The notes below the pieces were generated by a model. That model did no database searches and was not told the origin of the DNA. It worked only from the letters and a program-made list of their open reading frames with translations. The position numbers were made by a program, and so were the translations under genes. From Bacillota bacterium (GTDB lineage: Bacteria > Bacillota > UBA4882 > UBA10575), in contig JAAYIC010000113.1 of the NCBI GenBank assembly GCA_012735195.1, forward strand, positions 1 through 62,797: 62,797 nucleotides of DNA, read 5' to 3'. Below, piece after piece: positions 1 to 8,368 of the stretch (position 1 is its first letter; every line of letters begins with the position of its first letter).

Positions 1-127
1 CGATGGGGACCCGGCAGATGCCAGCGTTCTCGAGCTCTATGGTAAATACGAAGCCGGCCCGAACCTGACCGCCTTCTACCGGACCGACGGCAGCTTCGGC
101 TTCATCTGCGAGATCGGCTTCTGGTAA
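1..127 (+). CDS. C-terminal fragment of an unidentified protein, possibly a beta-barrel outer-membrane protein
   Basis: An open frame runs in from the left edge (codons from base 2) and ends with TAA at 125-127, giving the last 41 residues of a protein. The fragment alternates polar and hydrophobic or aromatic residues (LYGKYEAG, LTAFYRT, FGFICEIGFW) and ends with Phe-Trp. Alternating strands with an aromatic final residue are typical of outer-membrane beta-barrel proteins, which occur in diderm Firmicutes; that identification is an inference from very little sequence. A clear rho-independent terminator follows 30 bases downstream, so this is a real gene end. No family can be named. Confidence 0.5.
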   Translation, partial: DGDPADASVLELYGKYEAGPNLTAFYRTDGSFGFICEIGFW

Positions 128-156
128 ACCGTCATCTGGTAAGTCCAGTCAAAAAA

Positions 157-187
157 GACCTTCTGCTCCGGCAGGAGGTCTTTTTTT
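157..187 (+). terminator. Rho-independent terminator
   Basis: A 10-bp stem (GACCTTCTGC / GCAGGAGGTC, one G-U pair) with a TCCG loop is followed by seven T. It ends the fragment at the left edge. The 400 bases that follow, up to the next gene, show nothing I can identify. Confidence 0.88.
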
Positions 188-611
188 GTCTATGACCTTA
201 CTTGCAATACATCCTTTCCCCCATCTCCTATCTACGGCGCCGGGCGGGGATATTAACCCTCTAAAGCGCCATATGAGCGTCTGAGACCCGGGTTACATGG
301 TTGGAAACACAGGGAAAGGCGGGTTCCTCTGGAGATCCCGGTGGCCCCGCCAACTTCTTTTACCCGGCCCTTCCCGGAAAAAGAGGAAATTTAGGGGATG
401 CCGAGAATAATATAACTGTTGCAACCCTTTACAACGAAGATTGAAGAATCATATGCCACAAGCTTCTGTGAAAAACATACAAATAATGAATACCGGGCCT
501 GCCCGGATTTGGTTTTTGTGCTTTGCAACAAGAATCTTCTGTGAAGATGACGCAAACAAGGCGTCTCATGAAAATATAAAATAATTGAGAACGAAGCGGG
601 GTGCGGTCAAA

Positions 612-1247
612 ATGGCTAATTCCGACGGTTCTTTCTCCTTCTCCGGTAAGCTGAGCTTTTGGGGGGTAAAAAAAAGCGTGCCTTCCGGGACGCCGCTATC
701 CCGGAGTCAACACATTGAAGTGGAGCTCACGCTGACCGCGCCTGAGGATGAAGAGATTCTGCAGCGCCACGGTGTGGCCGGGCTCCGGCGGCACCGGTTA
801 AAACGTCTGGTGGCCGAGGCCAACCAGGCGGGAGCCACCCTCACCTATGAGGACCTGGCCAACATACTGACCTGTAGTCTGAGTACAATCTGCCGGGATA
901 TAGCAGAGCTACATAGGAAAGGAGAGTTCGTGGGTACACGGGGGCAGATCAAGAATATCGGGCGCTGCCGGGTTAGCCGGCTGGAGATCCTCCGGCTTCT
1001 CCTGGAGGGGGCCTCTGAACACGAAGCGGCCGCCCGCTACGGTTGGGATCTGAAAAATGTCCGCCGTCTTTACCACCGTTTTCAACAGGCTGTACAACTC
1101 TATAATAAAAAGATGCCGGTACCCAAGATCGCCAAGATCACCCGCCTTTCTCCCTCCCTGCTCATGAATTACTTCAACTTGGCCGGCCAGTATAACCTGA
1201 TCGATGAAACCGCCCGGGCGGAACTCCCGTCGGCCGTTGATAATTGA
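612..1247 (+). CDS. DUF1670-type helix-turn-helix protein
   Basis: Predicted cytoplasmic DNA-binding protein of 211 residues resembling the DUF1670 family, whose members carry a winged or sigma-like helix-turn-helix and have no settled function. A likely HTH lies around residues 75-105 (LTYEDLANILTCSLSTICRDIAELHRKGEF), and a second around residues 125-150 (VSRLEILRLLLEGASEHEAAARYG). The N-terminal 35 residues look disordered. The ATG at 612 is preferred over the in-frame TTG at 585, because the stretch between encodes an atypical basic leader, but no strong Shine-Dalgarno is visible for either. The gene stands alone, flanked by terminators. DUF1670 proteins are sometimes associated with mobile elements, but no transposase or terminal repeat is visible here. 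Confidence 0.7.
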   Translation: MANSDGSFSFSGKLSFWGVKKSVPSGTPLSRSQHIEVELTLTAPEDEEILQRHGVAGLRRHRLKRLVAEANQAGATLTYEDLANILTCSLSTICRDIAELHRKGEFVGTRGQIKNIGRCRVSRLEILRLLLEGASEHEAAARYGWDLKNVRRLYHRFQQAVQLYNKKMPVPKIAKITRLSPSLLMNYFNLAGQYNLIDETARAELPSAVDN

Positions 1248-1278
1248 AAGACCAATACCGAACGCAACATCGCAATGT

Positions 1279-1321
1279 AAAAAACCCCACCCCGGAGTTT
1301 ATTCCCGGAATGGGGTTTTTT
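1279..1321. terminator. Bidirectional terminator between convergent genes
   Basis: A hairpin (AAACCCC...CCGG / CCGG...GGGGTTT) has an A-run on its left and a T-run on its right. It can end both the DUF1670 gene and the minus-strand CBM gene that converges on it. Confidence 0.8.
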
Positions 1322-1360
1322 GTTGTGGTTTTCTATATCCCGCTACCGGGCCCCTATTTA

Positions 1361-2071
1361 TTACTTCTTACCCAGCAAGAGCAGGGCGAGGACGGCCACA
1401 ACACCGGCGATGATCAAGGCGGTATTCATCTTTTTCGCGGGCTTTTCGGCTACCGGCTCCTCGACCTCGGCAACGGCCGCTTCTTCCTCGACCTCGACCA
1501 CTTCTTCAACTTCAGCGACTGGCGCTGCGCCATCGGCGCCGACTTCAACGATGGAGACATTGTCCCACCATACATCGTTGCTGTTGCCGCCCAAGCCGAA
1601 ATTGAGACGGGTGTTCGGATCGTCAGCCTCTGATACCCAGGTAATTGTGTACATCTTGGGTTCGGTAGTGATATCAATTTTTTCTTCCACATAAGGTGTA
1701 TACGGGCTGAAATCCCGCTGAATCATGACGGTAATTTGCCGGTCTTTCGCGGCTTTAGCCATGAAGCTCAGCTGGTAGGTCTTGTCTTTCTCCATTTCGA
1801 AGAAGGTCATGCACTCCACATGCCAATGGAGTTGGCCGCCTCTCCTGATGGTCATCTTCGCGGCGTTGGCTCCGGACATACCGGCATCCTGGACCACATC
1901 AAAGGTGCAGATCGCGCCGCTCTGCATCTGCATCCGCCAACCGTCGGTCCCGTTGTCAAATTCTCCGTTGGTGATGAGATTTGCCGCCGCCACCGGCAAA
2001 GCCATGGCTACAAGCAACAGAGCGGTAATGAGAATCGTGACAATTCTTGACCTTAATGTCAAACCAATCAT
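1361..2071 (-). CDS. Secreted, membrane-anchored carbohydrate-binding (CBM4/9-like) protein
   Basis: 236-residue exported protein. Residues 1-29 form a signal peptide (basic start, hydrophobic core, PVAAA cleavage region). Residues 30-180 form a beta-rich domain opening with NLITNGEFDNGTDGW, the usual start of CBM4/9-type modules, which bind polysaccharides such as xylan or beta-glucan. Residues 185-212 are a Glu/Val/Ala-rich spacer, followed by a hydrophobic segment (about 215-231) and LGKK, so the protein probably stays on the outer face of the membrane with the module held away from it. No catalytic domain is present. A GGGAGG Shine-Dalgarno abuts the ATG directly, so the TTG three codons in (spacing about 9) may be the true start. 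The gene is divergent from the tandem CBM9 gene. Confidence 0.72.
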   Translation of the reverse strand: MIGLTLRSRIVTILITALLLVAMALPVAAANLITNGEFDNGTDGWRMQMQSGAICTFDVVQDAGMSGANAAKMTIRRGGQLHWHVECMTFFEMEKDKTYQLSFMAKAAKDRQITVMIQRDFSPYTPYVEEKIDITTEPKMYTITWVSEADDPNTRLNFGLGGNSNDVWWDNVSIVEVGADGAAPVAEVEEVVEVEEEAAVAEVEEPVAEKPAKKMNTALIIAGVVAVLALLLLGKK

Positions 2072-2200
2072 CCTCCCTCAAATTTTTAATCATTATTACC
2101 TCTCAACCTCAATGCCTGCTTGTTGAGAGAAAAGATTATGTTTTCCTTATCCTCACCTTCCTTTCCTAATAGATAATTACTTACCTTAAAAAGTTCCGGG

Positions 2201-2232
2201 TAATGCTGCATATAAGTAATGCTGCATATATA
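2201..2232. repeat. Two-copy tandem repeat in an AT-rich intergenic region
   Basis: The 14-mer TAATGCTGCATATA occurs at 2201-2214 and again at 2217-2230. It lies 130-160 bases upstream of the minus-strand CBM gene, where a promoter or operator would be expected. No function can be assigned. Confidence 0.7.
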
Positions 2233-2464
2233 AGTATACCTAATTTACCATATTAACAAATATTCTCTATAGAAGGTAATTTTCCTGCTTTTTTCAATGA
2301 TAAAATTTCCCGTTACCTTGGCCAGTACTATTTGGCTTAGTATCCCGTAACCAAGACCGCCGGGTTTATAAGCTTATAATCTGTTATATTTCGGAAATCT
2401 TTATTCCGTATGAAGTTTTACCGGCTGTTCCCCGTTAATTCCCTGTTTTCTCGTAAAATCAGGC

Positions 2465-2493
2465 TTGATCCTCCCGGCCAAAAATCTTATACT
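2465..2493 (+). promoter_or_regulatory. Candidate sigma-A promoter for the CBM9 gene
   Basis: A TTGATC -35 element and a TATACT -10 element are separated by 17 bases. Transcription would start near 2500 and leave an untranslated leader of about 160 bases. Confidence 0.55.
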
Positions 2494-2578
2494 ATATAAT
2501 AGTGGATAACTTTCTCCCAGGTTTGGTAGGTAATTTCCTGTGTATTCTCCTCCGAGAACAGAAAAGCTTTGGTGGAAG

Positions 2579-2624
2579 GCTTCAGTCGCGACGGCGGTCA
2601 TTCCCTGCCGCCATAAACTGAAGC
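2579..2624 (+). other. Stem-loop in the CBM9 gene leader
   Basis: GCTTCAGT at 2579-2586 pairs with ACTGAAGC at 2617-2624, and GGCGG at 2593-2597 pairs with CCGCC at 2608-2612 inside it. The element lies between the candidate promoter and the ribosome binding site. It matches no riboswitch class that I recognise. Confidence 0.5.
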
Positions 2625-2658
2625 TTTACCATAAAACAAATACTGAAGGAGGGTAAAG

Positions 2659-3891
2659 ATGAAAAAAATTCTCTTTTTTGCGGCCGTAATTTGTCTGGTT
2701 TTATCTCCGGTCTCCGGGGCTCTGGCCGCAGATCCCTGGTCGGTTATGCCTTTTTACGTGGCGCCCGCTGAGAATGCCCCGGTGATTGACGGCGTGATCG
2801 GTGATGCCGAATGGAAAGGAGCGTATACATACCCGTTCGCTTTCAACCAGTTGAACAGCACCGATCTTCGGCCGCCGGCGGCGGATGACTCCAGCGGTGA
2901 CTGGCGATTGCTGTACAAAGGAGATACCATTTACGGCCTGGTGCGCCGGACAGATAACAAAACCCATATCAGAGCCGGCCAACCCCACGAAAATGACTGT
3001 GTGGAACTGTTCTTCAAGACCGATAAGACCTTCCGGCAGATGCGGGCCCTGGTCGGAAAGAAATTTGACGTCAGTTTCCCCGGCGGGAAAGTGGAGACGG
3101 CCTGGAGCGAAGACGGGACAATCCTCGAATTCGCCGTCCAAATCCCCGATATGGATCTGGCCGGTAAAAACCTGGGTTGGAATATCGCATTAGCCGACAA
3201 TGACGGCCTCTTCCGCAAAACTCAACTCTATCCCATTCCCGGGGCCAACCGCAGTTGGCAGCAGCATGATCTGGCGGAGATCGTCTTCCTGCTGCCAGGG
3301 AAGAACACCCACGAGCCGATCACCAAGAGTCTGGCGGAATTCCCGGCTTTTCTGGCCAAGAAGATCGATAAAGCCCCGGTAATCGACGGTAAAATCGATG
3401 AGGATATTTGGAAGAAGGGGATCATTTACCCGTTCGCTTTCAACCAGTTGAACTCGACCAACCAGGTACCCCCGCCCGCCGATGACTGCAGCGGCAGCTG
3501 GGTCCTGCTTTACCAGGGTGATACCGTTTACGGCCTGGTACGCCGGACAGACAACAAAACCAATATCAGAGCCGGCCAACCCCACGAAAATGACTGTGTG
3601 GAATTGTTCTTCAAGACCGATAAGATCTTCCGGCAGATGCGGGCTCTGGTCGGAAAGAAATTTGACGTCGGTTTCCCCGGCGGGAAAGTGGAGACGGCCT
3701 GGAGCGAAGACGGGACAATCCTCGAATTCGCCGTCCAAATCCCCGGTATGGACCTGGCAGGAAAGAGCATCGGCTGGAATATCGCGCTTGCCGATAATGA
3801 CGGCCTCTTCCGCAAAACCCAGCTTTACCCGGTGAAGGGGTTCAACCGCAGTTGGCAGCAGCATGACCTGGCCGAGCTCCGCTTTGATTAG
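2659..3891 (+). CDS. Secreted tandem CBM9-like carbohydrate-binding protein
   Basis: 410-residue exported protein with a signal peptide (residues 1-23, ending ALAA) and two near-identical modules, roughly residues 35-208 and 238-409. Each opens with APVIDG..D..W and contains NDCVELFF, ETAWSEDGTILEFAVQIP and GWNIALADNDG. This pattern matches family 9 carbohydrate-binding (DOMON-like) modules, known mostly as ends of xylanases. There is no catalytic domain, so the product would bind saccharide outside the cell, perhaps as a cofactor for a separate hydrolase or as a surface receptor. GGAGGG lies 7 bases before the ATG. The high identity of the halves indicates a recent internal duplication. Substrate cannot be told from sequence. 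Confidence 0.75.
   Translation: MKKILFFAAVICLVLSPVSGALAADPWSVMPFYVAPAENAPVIDGVIGDAEWKGAYTYPFAFNQLNSTDLRPPAADDSSGDWRLLYKGDTIYGLVRRTDNKTHIRAGQPHENDCVELFFKTDKTFRQMRALVGKKFDVSFPGGKVETAWSEDGTILEFAVQIPDMDLAGKNLGWNIALADNDGLFRKTQLYPIPGANRSWQQHDLAEIVFLLPGKNTHEPITKSLAEFPAFLAKKIDKAPVIDGKIDEDIWKKGIIYPFAFNQLNSTNQVPPPADDCSGSWVLLYQGDTVYGLVRRTDNKTNIRAGQPHENDCVELFFKTDKIFRQMRALVGKKFDVGFPGGKVETAWSEDGTILEFAVQIPGMDLAGKSIGWNIALADNDGLFRKTQLYPVKGFNRSWQQHDLAELRFD
2776..3888 (+). repeat. Direct duplication inside the CBM9 gene
   Basis: Bases 2776-3285 and 3376-3888 are copies of one module, nearly identical over long stretches (for example 3080-3145 against 3680-3745). The first 30 codons of each copy and the linker differ more than the middle. 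This points to a recent tandem duplication with possible gene conversion. Confidence 0.85.
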
Positions 3892-3898
3892 CGGGATT

Positions 3899-3915
3899 TC
3901 CCGGTTAAGCCGGGA
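3899..3915 (+). other. Short hairpin after the CBM9 stop codon
   Basis: TCCCGG / CCGGGA with a 5-base loop lies 8 bases after the stop codon and lacks a T-run. It may protect the mRNA 3' end; the stronger terminator is at 4015. Confidence 0.4.
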
Positions 3916-4014
3916 GAACTGTGTGGTATAAGCTATAAGCCGGTTGACTTTATAGGCCCGACGGCAGGCGACTGCGCCTTTACCAATAAACCAATAGAAA
4001 ATGCCAATAAGATA

Positions 4015-4067
4015 AGAGGCCGCTTTGCAGCGGCCTCTTTCTTCTCTTTCTCTTTTTTCTTATTTGT
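4015..4067 (+). terminator. Rho-independent terminator after the CBM9 gene
   Basis: A perfect 10-bp stem (AGAGGCCGCT / AGCGGCCTCT, TTGC loop) is followed by a pyrimidine-rich tract ending in TTTTTT. It faces the CBM9 gene and lies between it and the convergent V-ATPase operon. Confidence 0.82.
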
Positions 4068-4137
4068 CTTATTTCTGATGATATCTATGAAGTCTTTGGT
4101 TTTTGCGTTTTTTGCCGGTCTTTTTCCCCGGTATTTG

Positions 4138-4152
4138 CCTGCCTGCGGCAGG
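4138..4152 (-). other. Hairpin downstream of the V-ATPase operon
   Basis: CCTGCC-TGC-GGCAGG lies 50 bases beyond the ntpD stop. It has no T-run on the minus strand, so it is only a weak candidate for the operon end. Confidence 0.35.
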
Positions 4153-4186
4153 TTGCCGGGCGACAGGCTGCCGGGCGCAAGCCTAC

Positions 4187-4198
4187 CGCGCACGCGCG
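4187..4198. repeat. Alternating purine-pyrimidine tract CGCGCACGCGCG
   Basis: Twelve bases of strict pyrimidine-purine alternation lie 4 bases beyond the ntpD stop. The same 12-mer, or its complement, recurs at 28916-28931 and 60003-60017, and 11 of its bases recur at 47645-47655. Confidence 0.8.
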
Positions 4199-4201
4199 AG
4201 C

Positions 4202-4834
4202 CTATTTACTGTACCCGACAATCTCCTTCACCTTCATCAGACGTACCAAGTTCCCCCGTTCGTTTTCTTCGAGTTTCATTGTGATATACCTGGCCTGTTC
4301 CTCCAGTTGCGGGATGAGCACATATTCCAGGGCGTTCACCCGTCTACGGGTCCGTTCTATCTCCCCGGCCATCAACTCTACGGTCTTTTCCACCTGGGCC
4401 AGTTGGATCAAGGGCCGGAAGGCCGCATGCAACCGGCGCACAGCTTCGTCCAGATCGCCGGTGGTTTTAGCCAGTCCGTAAGGGTAGATATTCTGTTTTT
4501 CTCCTTTATCGTCCAGGAGAAAGTGGGGGGTTTCCATATTCATTTTGATGACCGGTTTTGCCGTGACCCCCCGCCGCTCCCTGTGGGCGCCCAAGGCGGT
4601 CTCCAGGTAGCTCCAGGAAAGGACCGCTCTAGCCATGGCAAAACCCCTGAACGCCCGGGTAAGGCCTTCTTCCACTTCGGTCCGGAGACGCCTGTTCTCT
4701 TCGACCAATTCGAGGAAGTTTTTCATTAACTCGTCCAGTTTATCCTTTAACAGCTTGTGACCGCGCACAGCCACCCGCAGGCGTTTCTTTAAGCGCAGGA
4801 GTTCCATTCTGGTGGGGTTCACTTGCAGCTTCAT
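4202..4834 (-). CDS. ntpD: V-type ATPase subunit D (central stalk)
   Basis: 210 residues. It opens with VNPTRMELLRLKKRL, the signature of the V/A-ATPase D subunit, and forms long N- and C-terminal helices that make the rotating coiled-coil shaft turning inside the A3B3 head. The C-terminal half (residues 150-205) is again heptad-rich. It is the last gene of the nine-gene operon, 30 bases after ntpB, with a GAGGAG Shine-Dalgarno. The length is normal for the family. The gene order ending A-B-D is the same as in Enterococcus hirae. Confidence 0.95.
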   Translation of the reverse strand: MKLQVNPTRMELLRLKKRLRVAVRGHKLLKDKLDELMKNFLELVEENRRLRTEVEEGLTRAFRGFAMARAVLSWSYLETALGAHRERRGVTAKPVIKMNMETPHFLLDDKGEKQNIYPYGLAKTTGDLDEAVRRLHAAFRPLIQLAQVEKTVELMAGEIERTRRRVNALEYVLIPQLEEQARYITMKLEENERGNLVRLMKVKEIVGYSK

Positions 4835-4864
4835 TTCTTCAACTCCTCACTCTCCGGTTCCCGC

Positions 4865-6265
4865 TCAACCTGTTCCGGCCGTTTTTTCCTTTTCCGGTTC
4901 CGGCAGGTATTTATTGAGGTACTCGTCGCGAATCCGCTTCAGTTCGCCGCGGGGGATCAGGGAGAGAAGTTCCCAACCGATGCTAAGGGTCTCTTCAATA
5001 CTCCGGTTTTCATCTTCCGCCTGTTTCACGTAGCGCTCTTCAAACTCTTCGGCGAAACGGGCAAATATCCGGTCCAGATCGGTCAGGGCAGCATCGCCGA
5101 GGATCACCGCCAGATCTTTGGCTTCCTTTCCCCTGGCATAGGCGGCAAAGAGCTGGTTCATGGTATCGGCATGGTCCTCCCTGGTTTTTCCCGCGCCGAT
5201 CCCCTTGTCTTTTAGCCGTGATAACGAAGGCAAAACGTCAATCGGGGGATAAATCCCTTTCCGGTGAAGCTCACGGCTGAGAATGATCTGTCCCTCCGTA
5301 ATATATCCGGTCAGGTCGGGGATGGGATGGGTTTTGTCATCCTCAGGCATGGAAAGGATCGGCAGGAGGGTAATCGAGCCCTTCTTCCCCCTAATCCGTC
5401 CGGCCCGCTCGTAAATGGTGGCCAAGTCGGTATAGAGGTAGCCGGGGTAACCGCGGCGCCCGGGCACCTCTTTACGGGCGGCGGAGATCTCGCGCAGGGC
5501 TTCCGCGTAATAGGTCATGTCCGTGAGAATTACCAAAACATGCATTTGCAGGTCAAAGGCCAGGTATTCCGCTGCCGTCAACGCCATCCGCGGGGTGGCG
5601 TTACGCTCGATGGGCGGGTCATTGGCCAAGTTGATAAAGAGCGTCGCCCGTTCAATGGCGCCGGTCCTCTGAAAATCGCTGATAAAATAGTCGGCCTCTT
5701 CAAAAGTAATCCCCATGGCGGCAAAGACCACGGCGAACTTCTCTTCCGCCCCCAAAACCTTGGCCTGGCGCGCGATCTGCGCCGCCAGCCGGGCATGGGG
5801 CAGGCCCGAGCCGGAAAAAATCGGCAGTTTCTGACCGCGGACCAGGGTGTTCAGCCCGTCAATGGCGGAGATTCCCGTTTGAATAAACTCCGACGGATAG
5901 TCCCGGGTGTAGGGGTTCATTGGCGCCCCGTTAATATCCAACCGCCGCTCGGGGATGATGGGCGGAGCGCCGTCTTTGGGCCGTCCCAAGCCGTCAAAGA
6001 CCCGTCCCAAAATCTCCGGGGAAACGCCCAGTTCAATACTTCTCCCGAGAAAACGCACCTTGCTTTCGTAGAGATCCAGACCGGTGGGGCCCTCAAAGAG
6101 CTGGACCAGGGCAATATCGCCGTCGACCTCCAAAACACGCCCTCTGCGGATCTCTCCGCTTGCCAGTTCGATCTCTACCAGTTCCCCGTATTTGCCCCCT
6201 TCGACCTCTTCCACAAGCATTAACGGTCCTACCAGTTCACGTACGGTCCGGTATTCTTTAAACAT
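4865..6265 (-). CDS. ntpB: V-type ATPase subunit B
   Basis: 466-residue non-catalytic nucleotide-binding subunit that alternates with A in the soluble head. The degenerate P-loop position reads [18 protein letters not shown], as expected for B subunits, in place of a catalytic GxxxxGKT. The family block [12 protein letters not shown] and the region around [13 protein letters not shown] are intact. A longer in-frame start exists at 6337, but the ATG at 6265 has GGAGGTGAG at the right distance and gives the family-typical start MFKEYRTV. The start overlaps the end of ntpA by 8 bases, suggesting translational coupling. Confidence 0.96.
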   Translation of the reverse strand: MFKEYRTVRELVGPLMLVEEVEGGKYGELVEIELASGEIRRGRVLEVDGDIALVQLFEGPTGLDLYESKVRFLGRSIELGVSPEILGRVFDGLGRPKDGAPPIIPERRLDINGAPMNPYTRDYPSEFIQTGISAIDGLNTLVRGQKLPIFSGSGLPHARLAAQIARQAKVLGAEEKFAVVFAAMGITFEEADYFISDFQRTGAIERATLFINLANDPPIERNATPRMALTAAEYLAFDLQMHVLVILTDMTYYAEALREISAARKEVPGRRGYPGYLYTDLATIYERAGRIRGKKGSITLLPILSMPEDDKTHPIPDLTGYITEGQIILSRELHRKGIYPPIDVLPSLSRLKDKGIGAGKTREDHADTMNQLFAAYARGKEAKDLAVILGDAALTDLDRIFARFAEEFEERYVKQAEDENRSIEETLSIGWELLSLIPRGELKRIRDEYLNKYLPEPEKEKTAGTG

Positions 6266-8027
6266 TTTCCTCACCTCCGCCCAGGGTCTCCCCGGTATAC
6301 GCCTGTAGTTCGTCATAGAGCCTGTCAATCTCTTCATGCCGGTCTTCCGGTATATATTTGACCCGTCCGATCTCTTCCCTGATGGGGAGGTTCCGGATCT
6401 TAGCCAAAGAAACGCCTTCCCTCAGCAATCTTTGCCCCACATCATAAAAGGCCATTGCCAGACGGAGCATCTTGTATTGCTTGGTAAGGGAGCAGTAGGT
6501 ATCAACCTCATGAAAGGCATCCTGGTGCAAGAAATCTTCCCGGATCGAGCGGGCGGCTTCCAAGACCAATTGATCCCGGTCGGAAAGGGCGTCGACCCCG
6601 ACAAGGCGGACGATCTCTTCCAGTTCCGCCTCTTCCTGCAGGAGACGCATGGCCCTGTTCCGGAGGGCGAGCCATTCTTCACCCACTTCCCGCCGGTAAT
6701 ACTCGTCCAACCGGTCCTCGTAAAGAGAATAGCTGTTCAACCAGTTAATAGCGGGGAAATGGCGGCGGTAAGCCAATACGGAGTCCAAACCCCAAAACAC
6801 CTTGACCACCCTTAAGGTCGCCTGGGTAACCGGTTCGGAAAGGTCGCCGCCGGGCGGCGAAACCGCGCCGACCGCAGTTACGCTGCCTTCCCGCTGCGGG
6901 CTGCCGAGGCAGACGACCCGGCCGGCCCGTTCGTAGAAGTCGGCCAGGCGTGAACCGAGGTAAGCCGGGTATCCTTCTTCACCGGGCATCTCTTCCAGAC
7001 GGCCGGACATCTCCCGTAACGCCTCCGCCCAACGGGAAGTGGAGTCGGCCATAATTGCTACGCTATAGCCCATATCCCGGAAATACTCGGCAATCGTAAT
7101 TCCTGTATAGATCGAGGCTTCCCTGGCAGCCACCGGCATATCGGAAGTATTCGCCACCAGCACCGTTCTTTTCATTAACGGTTCACCGGAATTGGGGTCT
7201 TGCAGGCGCGGGAATTCATTTAAGACGTCGGTCATTTCGTTGCCCCGCTCGCCGCAGCCGACATAGACGATAATGTCGGCACTGGCCCACTTGGCCAGCT
7301 GGTGTTGAACAACCGTCTTCCCGCTGCCAAAAGGCCCGGGGATTGAAGCCGTCCCGCCCAGGGCGACGGGGAAGAAAGTATCGATTACTCTTTGGCCTGT
7401 GGTCAGCGGCTGGGTAGGCGCCAGTTTCTCCCGGTATGGCCGTTCCCGCCGGACCGGCCAGCGTTGCATGAGAGTAAGCTCCCGGACCCCTTCCTTTGTC
7501 TCCACTTTGGCGATGGTCTCTTCCACGGTAAAGGCCCCTGCTCTAATCTGAACCAGACGGCCTTCCACCCCGGGCGGGACCATTATTCTATGTTCCACCA
7601 GGGTGGTCTCCTGAACTACGCCCAAGATATCGCCGGGTTGTACCAGGGCGCCTTCGCTGAGGCGGGGAGTAAATTCCCATTTCTTCTCTCTGGAAAGGCC
7701 GGGGACTTCGATCCCCCTGGTGATCCTGTCTCCTCCTTGGGCGGAGATGGCATCCAGTGGCCGTTGAATTCCGTCATAAATCGCCTCGATTAACCCCGGT
7801 CCCAACTCAACACTGAGCGGATGCCCGGTGGTCTCCACCGGCTCGCCCGGGCCCAGGCCTGTGGTTTCTTCGTAAACCTGGATCCAGGATCTGTCGCCCC
7901 TGATTTCAATAACCTCACCAATCAGCCGTTCTTCACTTACGCGTACAATATCGTACATCCTGATCCCCGGGATCCCCTCGGCCACAACCAGGGGACCGGA
8001 TACTTTGATTATTTTCCCTCTCTTCAT
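6258..8027 (-). CDS. ntpA: V-type ATPase catalytic subunit A
   Basis: 589 residues, the ATP-hydrolysing or ATP-forming subunit of the head. The P-loop GPFGSGKT is at residues 231-238, inside the family block [13 protein letters not shown]. The long non-homologous insertion that separates A from F-type beta subunits lies at about residues 115-190. [11 protein letters not shown] and the catalytic-loop sequence [20 protein letters not shown] are present. The ATG overlaps the ntpG stop (ATGA). The length and motifs are those of a working enzyme. Confidence 0.97.
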   Translation of the reverse strand: MKRGKIIKVSGPLVVAEGIPGIRMYDIVRVSEERLIGEVIEIRGDRSWIQVYEETTGLGPGEPVETTGHPLSVELGPGLIEAIYDGIQRPLDAISAQGGDRITRGIEVPGLSREKKWEFTPRLSEGALVQPGDILGVVQETTLVEHRIMVPPGVEGRLVQIRAGAFTVEETIAKVETKEGVRELTLMQRWPVRRERPYREKLAPTQPLTTGQRVIDTFFPVALGGTASIPGPFGSGKTVVQHQLAKWASADIIVYVGCGERGNEMTDVLNEFPRLQDPNSGEPLMKRTVLVANTSDMPVAAREASIYTGITIAEYFRDMGYSVAIMADSTSRWAEALREMSGRLEEMPGEEGYPAYLGSRLADFYERAGRVVCLGSPQREGSVTAVGAVSPPGGDLSEPVTQATLRVVKVFWGLDSVLAYRRHFPAINWLNSYSLYEDRLDEYYRREVGEEWLALRNRAMRLLQEEAELEEIVRLVGVDALSDRDQLVLEAARSIREDFLHQDAFHEVDTYCSLTKQYKMLRLAMAFYDVGQRLLREGVSLAKIRNLPIREEIGRVKYIPEDRHEEIDRLYDELQAYTGETLGGGEENV

Positions 8028-8368
8028 TGCTGACGCCCCTCTTTCCCCATGAGTATATCCGCTCCTACCGCACGTTCGACAATTCTCCTGATTCTTTCCA
8101 AGGCGTAACCCTTGCCGCCCCTGTTTGAAGGGATGAGGACTACAGTGGGAAACGCCCGCTCCCCCAGGGCGGCAATCCGGTCCATTATCTCTTCTGCCAC
8201 CGTTTCAGTAATAAAGATTATTCCGTATTTTTCTTCGGGATTAACCAGTTTTTCCAGAATGGAGGCGGCTTCACTGCTAGAAGTCACAGGGTGAATCTCC
8301 ACGCCCAGCGCAAGAAAGCCGATGATGCTGTCTGCCTCTCCCACCGCGGCCATCCGGTAGCTCTCCAT
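8024..8368 (-). CDS. ntpG: V-type ATPase subunit F (NtpG)
   Basis: 114 residues, the small rotor-shaft subunit at the tip of D. It has the Rossmann-like fold pattern of the family ([19 protein letters not shown], then [12 protein letters not shown] and PTVVLIPSN). A much longer reading exists from 8461, but the ATG at 8368 gives the family start and overlaps the ntpC stop as TGATG. It sits between C and A as in E. hirae ntpG. Confidence 0.92.
   Translation of the reverse strand: MESYRMAAVGEADSIIGFLALGVEIHPVTSSSEAASILEKLVNPEEKYGIIFITETVAEEIMDRIAALGERAFPTVVLIPSNRGGKGYALERIRRIVERAVGADILMGKEGRQQ

Noticed and set aside
5264-6223. 319-codon open frame on the plus strand
   Set aside because: It lies wholly antisense to ntpB, which is intact and highly conserved.
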